Of a stretch of 64,000 nt of DNA, positions 25,654 through 33,725 are shown in pieces; the stretch's first letter is position 1, and each line of letters starts with the position of its first letter. The position numbers were made by a program, and so were the translations under genes. The notes beneath the pieces were generated by a model. The model had not been told where the DNA came from. It saw only the letters and a program-made list of their open reading frames with translations, and did no database searches. The DNA is taken from NCBI GenBank assembly GCA_038227045.1, contig JBBRQD010000018.1, forward strand, positions 6,055 through 70,054. The letters are read 5' to 3'. The stretch is from JANXLS01 sp038227045 (lineage in GTDB: Bacteria; Planctomycetota; SZUA-567; H5-PLA8).

Positions 25654-26808
25654 ATGCTAGACCACGAATCCGCCGTAAAAGATCGTTACTCAAAAGGCGC
25701 GCAGCAGCGCGAGGAAACGCTGTGTTGCGCTGTGTCGTTTGACTCGACGCTGCTTGACCACATTCCACAGGAGATCATCGACCGCGATTATGGTTGTGGC
25801 GATCCGAGCCGCTATGTGCGTGCCGGTGATACGGTGCTCGATCTTGGTTCCGGCGGCGGCAAGATTTGCTACATTGCCGCCAAACTTGCCGGAAAAGATG
25901 GCCAAGTGATCGGCGTTGATTGGAATGACGAGATGCTCGACCTTGCCGTGCGCAACCGCAAGGCGGTCGCGGAAAAGCTTGGCTATGCGAATGTTGAATT
26001 CAAGAAGGGGAAGATTCAGGATTTGCGACTTGATTACACGCTTGTCGAAGAATTCCTGCATGGCGAAGCGCTGAAGTCGCTCGACGATCTTCAGCGTTTC
26101 GAAACGGTCTGCGCCAAATTGCGCGCGGAGCGGCCGCTGATTCCCAGCGATTCCATCGACCTCGTGGTGTCGAACTGCGTGCTGAACCTCGTGAAGCCTG
26201 ACGACAAAGCGAAACTCTTTGCCGAAATATTTCGCGTGCTCAAGCCCGGCGGGCGCGCCGCGATCAGCGACATTGTCAGCGACGAAGATGTTCCGGCGCG
26301 CATGGCGAACGACCCGGAATTGTGGAGCGGATGCATCAGCGGCGCGTTCCGCGAGGATCGCTTTCTGCTCGCGTTCGAAAACGCGGGCTTCAGCGGCATT
26401 AATCTGGAAAAGCGCGACGAGCAGCCGTGGAGGACTGTCGAAGGAATCGAATTTCGCTCGGCCACCGTCGTGGCTCACAAACCGCCCGCGATGGCCAACA
26501 AGGAATTGAATCAGGCGGCGATTTATCGCGGTCCTTGGAAACAAGTTTTGGCCGACGACGGCACAGTGCTGCGCCGTGGAATGCGCATGGCCGTGGGCAG
26601 CCGCACGTACGCCACGCTTACGAGCGAACCGTACGCGAATGAAACAATCGGCCTGGAGCCGATGGACCCGATTGACCAACAGATGGCGTTTCCCTTTGAA
26701 GCGCCAGCGAACGCCGTGCGCAATCCCAAGCAGAGCAAATGCGGCCCGGCCGATCACGATTGTTGCGGCGGCGATCATGGGCACGCGAGTGCTGGAAAGT
26801 GCTGCTAA
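25654..26808 (+). CDS. arsM: Arsenite S-adenosylmethyltransferase, arsenosugar-pathway type
   Basis: 384 aa. Class I SAM methyltransferase with motif I VLDLGSGGGKICYIAA (residues 61-76) and acidic GVDWND. The three cysteines that bind As(III) in ArsM are placed as expected: Cys48 in DYGCGDPSRYV, Cys174 in SNCVLNLV and Cys227 in SGCISGAF. An extra pair Cys24-Cys25 lies near the N-terminus. Residues about 280-384 form an extra domain ending in a Cys/His-rich tail (CGPADHDCCGGDHGHASAGK then CC), which may bind metal or arsenic. AGGA lies eight bases before the ATG. The stop overlaps the start of the glycosyltransferase gene by one base, so the two are translationally coupled. Predicted to methylate arsenite. 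Confidence 0.85.
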   Translation: MLDHESAVKDRYSKGAQQREETLCCAVSFDSTLLDHIPQEIIDRDYGCGDPSRYVRAGDTVLDLGSGGGKICYIAAKLAGKDGQVIGVDWNDEMLDLAVRNRKAVAEKLGYANVEFKKGKIQDLRLDYTLVEEFLHGEALKSLDDLQRFETVCAKLRAERPLIPSDSIDLVVSNCVLNLVKPDDKAKLFAEIFRVLKPGGRAAISDIVSDEDVPARMANDPELWSGCISGAFREDRFLLAFENAGFSGINLEKRDEQPWRTVEGIEFRSATVVAHKPPAMANKELNQAAIYRGPWKQVLADDGTVLRRGMRMAVGSRTYATLTSEPYANETIGLEPMDPIDQQMAFPFEAPANAVRNPKQSKCGPADHDCCGGDHGHASAGKCC

Positions 26809-27518
26809 TGGCGTTCGACGCGACGCTTATAATGTTCGCCAAATATCCGGCGCCGGGAAAGGTCAAAACGCGCCTGATTCCCGTCGTGGGCGCGGAGGCT
26901 GCGGCGCGTTTGGCCGAGGCGTTTCTGCTCGACTTAGTGGAACGGATCGTGCGAACGCTCGACGAAAAAATAGATTGTGTTTTGTGTTTTGATCCGCCGG
27001 ATGCAGAGGCGGCATTCCGAACATTGCTCGCAAGCATTCCGAAGGTCTTAGATCGATTTCAATTGGTGCCACAACGTGGCGAGGATTTGGGCAAACGCTT
27101 GGCTAACGGGCTTACCGACGTTCGGAGTGCTCACATCGGACCTTATGTTTTTATCGGTACCGATGCGCCCGATTTGCCATTTTCAATGATTCAAGGACCA
27201 TCGTTAGGGTTTCCGAAACGCGGCACAGCTTATTGTACGGAAGCATCCGATGGTGGCTACGCTTCGTTGTCATTACCTTCAAATGCTCCCTGCGAAGTAT
27301 TTGAGAATATCCGCTGGTCGTCTCGCGATACGGCAATGGATCAAGCCCAACAACTACGCAATTGCGGCATAGAATGTCATCGAGACTATTCTTGGCCTGA
27401 CGTCGACGAATCCGGAGATGTCGCCAAATTATTCGATCGTTTGAAACGCGATCCTTCCGTCGCGCCGCGAACCTTTCTAGCGATTAAATACGAATGCAAT
27501 GCCTGTATCTCTATTTAA
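26808..27518 (+). CDS. DUF2064 / TIGR04282-type glycosyltransferase (arsenosugar-associated)
   Basis: 236 aa from the ATG of the TAATG overlap at 26808. The N-terminus IMFAKYPAPGKVKTRL and the middle GTDAPDLPF are the marks of the DUF2064 glycosyltransferase-A-like family (also called rSAM/selenodomain-associated transferase 1). Members next to arsM are annotated as arsenosugar biosynthesis glycosyltransferases. Coupling to the arsM gene here supports that role, probably transfer of a sugar in building arsenosugars; the radical SAM partner ArsS is not in the window. The second half (after residue 130) uses plainer, more AT-rich codons than its neighbours. Confidence 0.82.
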   Translation: MAFDATLIMFAKYPAPGKVKTRLIPVVGAEAAARLAEAFLLDLVERIVRTLDEKIDCVLCFDPPDAEAAFRTLLASIPKVLDRFQLVPQRGEDLGKRLANGLTDVRSAHIGPYVFIGTDAPDLPFSMIQGPSLGFPKRGTAYCTEASDGGYASLSLPSNAPCEVFENIRWSSRDTAMDQAQQLRNCGIECHRDYSWPDVDESGDVAKLFDRLKRDPSVAPRTFLAIKYECNACISI

Positions 27519-27583
27519 ATTTGAATTAATGTCGATTTTCCTCGATAACATTGTCGTTCATCCGTGAGAAAACGAAGAGAATC

Positions 27584-28492
27584 ATGAGCGCTCAGATTAT
27601 TGAAGGGACTGCGCTGGCCAATGCGATTCGTGCGGACATTGCGCGCGATGCCGCTGCCTTGCGCGCCGAGGGCAAGTTCGTCTCGCTGGCCTGCATCCAG
27701 GTGGGCGCGAAGCCGGAGTCGCAGATTTACGTCAACAGCCAGAAGAAACTCAGCGCGTCGCTGGGCATTGAATTCCAGATGGTGCAGCTTCCCGATTCGA
27801 TCAGCCAGACGGCGCTGCAGCATAGAATTCACGAATTGAACGCGTCGCCGGAAGTCACCGGCATCATTTTGGAACTGCCGCTGCCGTCGCGTCTCAACAC
27901 CTTCATCGCTCAGCGCGCGATTGAACCGAACAAAGACGCTGAAGGCGTACATCCGGTGAACCTCGGCCTGCTGGTTTACGGCATCGCGCATCATGCGCCG
28001 TGCACTGCGATGGCCGCATATCAATTGATCAAATCGACGGGCGTCGATCTGCGCGGATTGGAATGCACCGTCGTCGGCCACAGCCAGATCGTCGGCAAGC
28101 CGGTCGGTCTGATGATGCTGCACGATTTCTGCACCGTGACGACGTGCCACGTTGCAACGCGCGATCTTGCGTCGCACACGCGCCGCGCGGACGTGCTGAT
28201 CGTGGCGGTGGGCAAAGCCGGACTCGTCAAAGCCGACATGGTTAAGGACGGCGCGATGGTGATCGACGTTGGCGTCAACCGCGTGCCGGTGCTCGGCCCT
28301 GATGGCAAGCAGACGCTCACCGACAAAGGCAATCCTGCCTTCAAAACGGTTGGGGACGTGGACTACGACGCCGTGCGAGAAAAAGCGAGTTGGATCACGC
28401 CGGTGCCTGGTGGAGTGGGTCCGATGACGGTGACGATGCTGTTGAGGAACGTCGTGAATGCGGCGAAGCGGAGTCATGGATTGAATCTGTGA
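27584..28492 (+). CDS. folD: Bifunctional methylenetetrahydrofolate dehydrogenase/cyclohydrolase FolD
   Basis: 302 aa. Interconverts methylene-, methenyl- and formyl-tetrahydrofolate. Start at ATG 27584 (GAAGAGA upstream), 11 codons inside the longer frame. Catalytic Tyr and Lys are in YVNSQKKLSASLGI; substrate segment LELPLPSRLN; NADP-binding loop VVGHSQIVGKPVGLMML (Ser where many have Arg-Ser); C-terminal DVDYDAV and TPVPGGVGPMTVTMLL. Some other folds have a shorter protein (about 285 aa); the extra residues are in surface loops. Follows the arsenosugar genes by 65 bp but is not obviously linked to them. Confidence 0.95.
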   Translation: MSAQIIEGTALANAIRADIARDAAALRAEGKFVSLACIQVGAKPESQIYVNSQKKLSASLGIEFQMVQLPDSISQTALQHRIHELNASPEVTGIILELPLPSRLNTFIAQRAIEPNKDAEGVHPVNLGLLVYGIAHHAPCTAMAAYQLIKSTGVDLRGLECTVVGHSQIVGKPVGLMMLHDFCTVTTCHVATRDLASHTRRADVLIVAVGKAGLVKADMVKDGAMVIDVGVNRVPVLGPDGKQTLTDKGNPAFKTVGDVDYDAVREKASWITPVPGGVGPMTVTMLLRNVVNAAKRSHGLNL

Positions 28493-28824
28493 ACGATCGC
28501 TAGAGCAATTCGCGATCGAATGTAGCTCGCCCCGTTGGGGCTTTGGATATCTTAAAACCTCGCGACCCAGGCCTGCGCCGGAGTACCGGCTCCAGCCTGG
28601 GTTATAATAGTTCGCGCCGTTGGCGCTGAAGGCAAGAAGCATTCAATCGTTAAATGCTCTATTGACTCGCGCATGGTTAATGCGACACCATCTCCATGCA
28701 GGCTGGAAGCCTGCACCACAACATGTGCGGATGAATAAATTCAATTTGAATGCAGACGTGCTTTGCCACTTGCATTCTTGTGGTAATATCCCGCTTCGTT
28801 TTTGACACACACTAAAACAAGAAC
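28493..28824. repeat. Non-coding island of palindromic elements
   Basis: 332 bp without a gene. It holds at least four palindromes: GCCCCGTTGGGGC (28529-28541), a 17-bp imperfect inverted repeat ACCCAGGCCTGCGCCGG with CCGGCTCCAGCCTGGGT (28565-28602), GCGCCGTTGGCGC (28614-28626) and TGCAGGCTGGAAGCCTGCA (28697-28715). The first and third share a GTT loop and frame the second symmetrically, which looks like a composite REP-type unit. The promoter of the following gene should lie near 28720-28810, but I cannot identify it. Confidence 0.7.
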
Positions 28825-31800
28825 ATGCTTGTCCTCTTGACTTCAAACACTGAACCGCGAAACGTGAACGCAGACAACCCGCCGCCCGAAGCCACTCTTT
28901 CACAATCCCCGGCACCCGCTGCCGCCGCCGCGTTCGAACGGCGCGCCGTGTTGAGCGCGGCGGTCGATCTCGCCTCGCCGCAACAGATTCTCGAGCACCT
29001 CATTGAATGCGCCGCAAATCGGACGGGATGCTCGGTCGTGGGGATTTCGGCTCCGTATGCCACGGCGATGGCGAAAGACGCGGCGTTGCGCGACGCGTTT
29101 TTAAAAGCCGATGTGCTGATTCCCGATGGCAAGGGTTTCGTCTGGGGCGCGCGGGCGCTGGGCGTGCCGTGCGGCGAACGCATTGCGATTCCAGATTTAT
29201 GCGAACGGCTGCTGGAAGAAGGCAGCGCGCGCGACTGGAAAGTTTTTATTTATGGCGCGACGACTGAACTGAATGCCGCCGCGGTCGCGAATGTGAAAAC
29301 GCGTTTTCCGGATCTTGCTGCGGTCGAGGGGCAGCATGGTTACGACCAGGGTGACGCGGAAGAACAAGCGCTCATCGCGAAATTGCGCGACGAGAAATTC
29401 AATGTGTTGATTGTCGCGCGCCCCTCGCCGGACAAAGAAAACTTCCTCGCGCGCTGCTGCCGCCCGGCTGGCGTCGTCGGACTGGCGGCGGGCGGGTACG
29501 CGGATATTCTTGCCGGAGCGAAGAAACGCGCGCCGCAGTTTGTCCAGCTTGTGGGGATGGAATGGTTCTATCGATTGATTCAAGATCCCGCGAAACTGTG
29601 GCGGCGCATTGGCTGGGCGAATGTGAAATTCGCGACGGCCGTGGCGTGGAATGCATTACTCGGCGTGCCGCGCAGAGCCTGGTTCGCACAGCCGGTTTTG
29701 CATGTCGTGGCGCTGGTGGCGATCGTGCTGCTTGCATACGGCAAGAGCCTGGATGCGCCCTATCATTTCGATGATCCTGAATACATTTTGCGCAATACCG
29801 CGATTCGCTCGTTCAGCACGCTCAACCAGATCACCATCACCAAGGACCGCAAAATCTGGTGGTTCTCGAATGTCGTCAGTTACTATCTCGCCCAGCAGTT
29901 CGGCACGAAAAATCCGACCCACCCCGACATACCGGATGTCCGGTTTTTTCGCGGGTGGAACATCGCCTGCCATTTGATCGCGGCGCTGGCGCTGTACGGC
30001 TTGCTGCGGCGATGCCTGAAGGCTTCTAAGAATGCCGGAGCCGGCGCTGACGAACCGGATATGCGGCCCATCGCCGCCGCTGCGATTTTTGCGGCGCATC
30101 CGCTGTGCACGGAATCGGTGACCTATATTTCCGGGCGCGACAACGGCATGGGCGGAATGTTTTATCTGCTCGGGATGTACTGCGCCTCGATTGCGTTTCA
30201 ACGCATGGGATTCGTGGCGCCGGCCTACCGCGCGAAGGAATACTGGCCCAAGTGGTTCTGGCCTTCGTTTCTGGCGCTGTTTTTCGGCGCGTGCGCGCTG
30301 CTGACAAAAGAGAGCCACATCACTTATCCCGTGGCTGTCGCGCTGGTGTATTTCTGTTTCTTCCGGCGCGGCCCGTCGCCGAAATTATCTCTGGGCCTAT
30401 TGGGCGGAATGGTGCTGGCGCTTATCGCGCTGGGATGGGGCGCGGCCGGGCGCAATGAAGGCTGTTTGTGGATCTCGTCGCAATTGGCGCTCGGCGCTCT
30501 GATTGTTGGCGGTTTGCTGGGCGGCGCATGTTCGCCGCGCGATTCCCTCACCCCGCGAGCGATACTGCCGCTCGTCGGCCCTCTCCCGGGGGGAGAGGGA
30601 AAAGCGGCGCGCGCCGGAATTCGCGCATTTTTTTTTCAAAAGCTCGTGGGAACAGGATGGGCGTTTTTGTGCGTTGCCGTGGGCTTGGGCGTGGCAGCGG
30701 TACTGGCATATCCCTACGCGTATTCGCGCGTTTTTGAAGCGTTGACCGGCCACCAAGGCAGTTCATACGTCCGCAGTTTATGTTCGCAAGCCAATGCGTT
30801 GCCGGCGATGTTGCTGCGCACCATCCTGCCGCTGACGGTCACGACGGTCCCGGATTTCAATATTGCGCACAACCTGAATATCGACCATCAATTTGCGACG
30901 ATTTCAGATCCGTTCGATCCGCGCGCGCTGGCCGGGGGCGCGATCCTGCTGGGGCTGATTGCGTTCGGAGTCTTCGGCGCGTTTCGCGGATGGCTGGGGT
31001 CGTTCGGCGTGCTGCTGGCGTTCATTGCCATCGCGCCGACAAATACGGTCATCGAACGCGGCGACATTGTCAGCGAACGAAATTTTTATCTGGCCGCGGC
31101 GGGCGGCGCGTGCGTGATTGCGTGGCTTGCGTGCGGCCTGGCGCAGGCGATCGCGCGCCGAATCGAAGCGGCAAGCGGCACGGTGGCTGCGCCCGGAAGT
31201 TCGAGTAGTTTGCAGCGTGAAGCGGGACTTTGGACGCTTATCTTCGCATGCTGCTTCGCGGGGCCGTTCGTGGCGTTCACCAAGCTCCGCAACAACGATT
31301 GGGGCGACCCGTACCGGCTGTGGAAGAATGCGATGGAGCACTCGCCGGACAAGATGCGCGTGCTTTACAATTTCGGCATCTCGGCGCAGTCGGTGAACAA
31401 GATTGCCGAGGCCGAGGCGGCGTACAACCGCGCGGTCGCGATTGGCGAAGACATGTCCAAACGCGGTGCGTTCCGGCCCGACGAAGCGGTGGACGTGAAA
31501 TGTTTTCATCTGGCTTACGCGCGGCTCGCGGAAATTCATCTGACGCGCTACATCCGGAGCAACAAAGAAGATTACAAATCGCTTAACGCGATCAAGAAGA
31601 TTTATGACGACGGGCTTAACCGGACTGCCTGGGATCCGGATCTCGCGATGACGTACGCGGAATTTTTGATCAAGATAGGGCAGGCCGCCGAAGCGGCGCC
31701 CATGCTGCGGCAATCGTTTTATCTGCATTCCTGGGCGGACGAGCTTTATCTGCCGCTGGGCATTGCGCATCTGGAAGCCGGCGATTTTTCCGAAGCGGCG

Positions 31801-32262
31801 CGCTGGCTGGAACTGTCGCTGCATACGCGAGCCGATCATTCGCTGGGCTATTCGAATGACATGCCGGCCGATTATCGCGCGCAAATCCTGGCGTTTCTGG
31901 GCGTCGCGCGCTCGCGCCTGAAACAGAAGGACGAGGCGAAAGCCGCGTACCGCGAGGCGCTGAGCCTGCAACCCGAATCGCTGCTGCCGATTTTGACGGG
32001 CTACAATGCTACACACAATCTGATGCTGACGGCCGAGCAGACTTCGGATCAAATGTTGAACGCGCTGAGCCAGATTCGGCGCGACATTCTGGTCGGATTG
32101 CGCGATGCCGCGAACGAACTGCTGGCCTCCCCCAGCCCCACGCTGCCTGAGAACGTCATCGAGTTCAAAAAGCTTTTCGACTATGAGATCAATCGGCGCG
32201 ACGGTTACCAGAAGAAGCGTGTTGAAATGGGATTCAAGGATGATCCCGATAAGGACCAGTGA
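28825..32262 (+). CDS. Fusion of WecG/TagA/CpsF glycosyltransferase with a polytopic membrane and TPR protein
   Basis: 1145 aa. Residues about 45-255 are a WecG/TagA/CpsF (GT26) glycosyltransferase: VLIPDGKGFVWGARAL contains the catalytic Asp, then HGYDQGDAEE and GMEWFYRLIQDPAKLWRR; the usual GxPxQE loop is changed (ARPSPDKENF). Residues about 285-830 are a multi-spanning membrane region beginning with YGKSLDAPYHFDDPEYILRN, similar to the start of TMTC/GT-C-like membrane proteins that carry TPRs. Residues about 835-1080 are TPR-like helices. GT26 enzymes add a sugar to a lipid-linked intermediate; the fused part may continue glycan building or anchor it. A palindromic repeat is embedded in frame at residues 574-593. 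ATG start with AAGAA upstream. Confidence 0.85.
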   Translation: MLVLLTSNTEPRNVNADNPPPEATLSQSPAPAAAAAFERRAVLSAAVDLASPQQILEHLIECAANRTGCSVVGISAPYATAMAKDAALRDAFLKADVLIPDGKGFVWGARALGVPCGERIAIPDLCERLLEEGSARDWKVFIYGATTELNAAAVANVKTRFPDLAAVEGQHGYDQGDAEEQALIAKLRDEKFNVLIVARPSPDKENFLARCCRPAGVVGLAAGGYADILAGAKKRAPQFVQLVGMEWFYRLIQDPAKLWRRIGWANVKFATAVAWNALLGVPRRAWFAQPVLHVVALVAIVLLAYGKSLDAPYHFDDPEYILRNTAIRSFSTLNQITITKDRKIWWFSNVVSYYLAQQFGTKNPTHPDIPDVRFFRGWNIACHLIAALALYGLLRRCLKASKNAGAGADEPDMRPIAAAAIFAAHPLCTESVTYISGRDNGMGGMFYLLGMYCASIAFQRMGFVAPAYRAKEYWPKWFWPSFLALFFGACALLTKESHITYPVAVALVYFCFFRRGPSPKLSLGLLGGMVLALIALGWGAAGRNEGCLWISSQLALGALIVGGLLGGACSPRDSLTPRAILPLVGPLPGGEGKAARAGIRAFFFQKLVGTGWAFLCVAVGLGVAAVLAYPYAYSRVFEALTGHQGSSYVRSLCSQANALPAMLLRTILPLTVTTVPDFNIAHNLNIDHQFATISDPFDPRALAGGAILLGLIAFGVFGAFRGWLGSFGVLLAFIAIAPTNTVIERGDIVSERNFYLAAAGGACVIAWLACGLAQAIARRIEAASGTVAAPGSSSSLQREAGLWTLIFACCFAGPFVAFTKLRNNDWGDPYRLWKNAMEHSPDKMRVLYNFGISAQSVNKIAEAEAAYNRAVAIGEDMSKRGAFRPDEAVDVKCFHLAYARLAEIHLTRYIRSNKEDYKSLNAIKKIYDDGLNRTAWDPDLAMTYAEFLIKIGQAAEAAPMLRQSFYLHSWADELYLPLGIAHLEAGDFSEAARWLELSLHTRADHSLGYSNDMPADYRAQILAFLGVARSRLKQKDEAKAAYREALSLQPESLLPILTGYNATHNLMLTAEQTSDQMLNALSQIRRDILVGLRDAANELLASPSPTLPENVIEFKKLFDYEINRRDGYQKKRVEMGFKDDPDKDQ
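30545..30603 (+). repeat. CCCTCACCC/CCCTCTCCC palindromic element inside a coding region
   Basis: Almost identical to the intergenic copy at 36821-36880: both read CCCTCACCCCGCGAGCGATAC, then CTCGTCGG, then CTCTCCCGGGGGGAGAGG. Here it is in frame within the glycosyltransferase fusion gene and codes for SLTPRAILPLVGPLPGGEGK, in a loop between two predicted membrane helices. Confidence 0.9.
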
Positions 32263-32263
32263 A

Positions 32264-32314
32264 TTTTTTACCGCTGAGGACGCTAAGGGCGCGGAGGTTC
32301 GCGGAGGAGAAAAG
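32264..32314 (+). repeat. Dispersed repeat of the ACCGC(A/T)GAGGACGC family
   Basis: Begins two bases after the stop of the fusion gene: TTTTTTACCGCTGAGGACGC, then GCGGAGGTTCGCGGAGGA. A close relative lies at 54306-54352 with an inverted copy at 54446-54491. No gene is seen in this 72-bp convergent gap. Confidence 0.75.
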
Positions 32315-32334
32315 AGGAGGAGGGACTTTTAAAA

Positions 32335-33564
32335 TCACATTCTGCCGCCCAGGGTTTTTCCGGTGATTTCGAGGTAGCCTTCGCCTTTTACGGACTGTTT
32401 TCCGAATGTTCCTTCGACGCGGATTGCGCCTTCATAATAGTTCATGCCAGCGCCTTGTTTTGAATGGAATTCCTGATCGTCGAGAGCGGTTTTCAGGTGC
32501 AGTTCTGCTTTGGGTAGTTTTAGCGTCCACTCCACGGGATACTCTGCGCCGCTCTGTAAACTCTTCCATGTTCGGCCGGGCTTCAACATCGCGGGTTCGA
32601 CTTTGAAATATCCCGCGCGGCCCACTTGTTGATCGATCCAAGTTCCCGACGAACTTGGCTCAATGCTCCCGTCTTTGTTGCGCAAGACGTACAGCATGAT
32701 TTCGATGCCGTTGTCGAGCTGAATCGAAAACCACTCCCAACCCGCTTGATCGGGCGAAAGCTGATTGGAGCCGAATTCGTGGTCCATCCAGGAGAGGCCT
32801 CTTGCGATCTGATATTTCGCTCCGTCGAGCGTTAAAGTGCCTTTGGTTTCCAACCGCGGCACAGAGTAATAATACGACGCCTGCCCCGGCTTCGGACCCT
32901 TGCGGCTCAGGCCTATTTCTTGGCGATCGCCATGCAAAACGATCTGTGATAATTTTTGCGAGGTTTCGGACAAATCGAAATCCAATCCAATTCGTGCCGA
33001 TGATGCTTTTAATTGCCAGCCGTTTCGAAACCGATTCAGCTCGGCCTCTTTCGTCCAGACGCGGACGAAGGGTTCCGGCTTGTCTTTCGGGTAATCGATC
33101 ATTTTATGATCTGGGAGATTGACGTCGTGCCGCTCCTTCAGCAGCTCCGACACGTCCGTCGCGCCGGCGATTCCCAGTGCGCCTCTTTCGAGTGATTCGT
33201 AGTCGGCGTGGGCTTTGCCGTCTATGTCGCTGATTGCCAGATGCAGGAGATAGAAATCGTCTGCTGCCCATGCGCTTTTTCGGCCGCGTTCTTTTGCGTC
33301 TTTTGGGGCCATGGCGCGGCGGAAAATCGTGAATTGGTAGCCGAATTCGTGGCCCTTTTCGTCTTTCAGATTTCCTGTGAAATACCACCACTCTGTTTGA
33401 TACCCTGCGTGGCTTGCGTGGTCGGCTGGGAAGGAGAAGGCGATGGGTTTGATGGCTTGTTTGAAGGGCGGCTCGTCTTCGGCGTGAGATGGGTTTGTCC
33501 AAAGAGCGAGTGCTATGATAAGCAGCGTGGCTTGCGCGCCTTTGGGATGCGTGCTTGATTTCAT
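32335..33564 (-). CDS. AttH/CrtC-like lipocalin-fold protein
   Basis: 409 aa with a signal peptide (LLIIALALWTNPSHAED). The start of the mature part, SFPADHASHAGYQTEWWYFT then GNL, is the hallmark of the AttH/CrtC family (carotenoid 1,2-hydratase and relatives), and the later SWMDHEFGSNQ and GWEWFSIQLDNG segments are its second signature. CrtC members hydrate carotenoids; most secreted members, like this one, are uncharacterised and often sit beside LolD/MacB-type transporters. There is no carotenoid gene nearby, so hydratase activity should not be assumed. Convergent with the fusion gene. Confidence 0.88.
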   Translation of the reverse strand: MKSSTHPKGAQATLLIIALALWTNPSHAEDEPPFKQAIKPIAFSFPADHASHAGYQTEWWYFTGNLKDEKGHEFGYQFTIFRRAMAPKDAKERGRKSAWAADDFYLLHLAISDIDGKAHADYESLERGALGIAGATDVSELLKERHDVNLPDHKMIDYPKDKPEPFVRVWTKEAELNRFRNGWQLKASSARIGLDFDLSETSQKLSQIVLHGDRQEIGLSRKGPKPGQASYYYSVPRLETKGTLTLDGAKYQIARGLSWMDHEFGSNQLSPDQAGWEWFSIQLDNGIEIMLYVLRNKDGSIEPSSSGTWIDQQVGRAGYFKVEPAMLKPGRTWKSLQSGAEYPVEWTLKLPKAELHLKTALDDQEFHSKQGAGMNYYEGAIRVEGTFGKQSVKGEGYLEITGKTLGGRM

Positions 33565-33656
33565 GGGTTTAGAATAGCGGGGTGAATTGGGAATTGAAAT
33601 GACGAATGCGGGCGGGATTTGGGGTGGGTTCGCTCGTCGATGTAAATCTGCGCCTA

Positions 33657-33720
33657 CCCCTCACCCGGCGAGCGCAAACGACCGCGCTCGTCCGCCCTCT
33701 CCCTCAAGGGGAGAGGGGAA
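33657..33720 (+). repeat. CCCTCACCC/CCCTCTCCC palindromic element
   Basis: Copy in the 161-bp gap between the zinc-peptidase stop and the start of the AttH-like gene: CCCCTCACCCGGCGAGCG, then CGCTCGTCCGCCCTCTCCCT and AAGGGGAGAGGGGAA. This version has a TCAA loop in the second hairpin, like the copy at 20479-20537. It ends six bases before the peptidase stop. Confidence 0.88.
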
Positions 33721-33725
33721 CAGAC

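Noticed and set aside
28493..28824. tRNA or riboswitch in the gap before the glycosyltransferase fusion gene
   Set aside because: The hairpins do not assemble into a cloverleaf, no CCA end or T-loop consensus is seen, and no known riboswitch core is recognisable.
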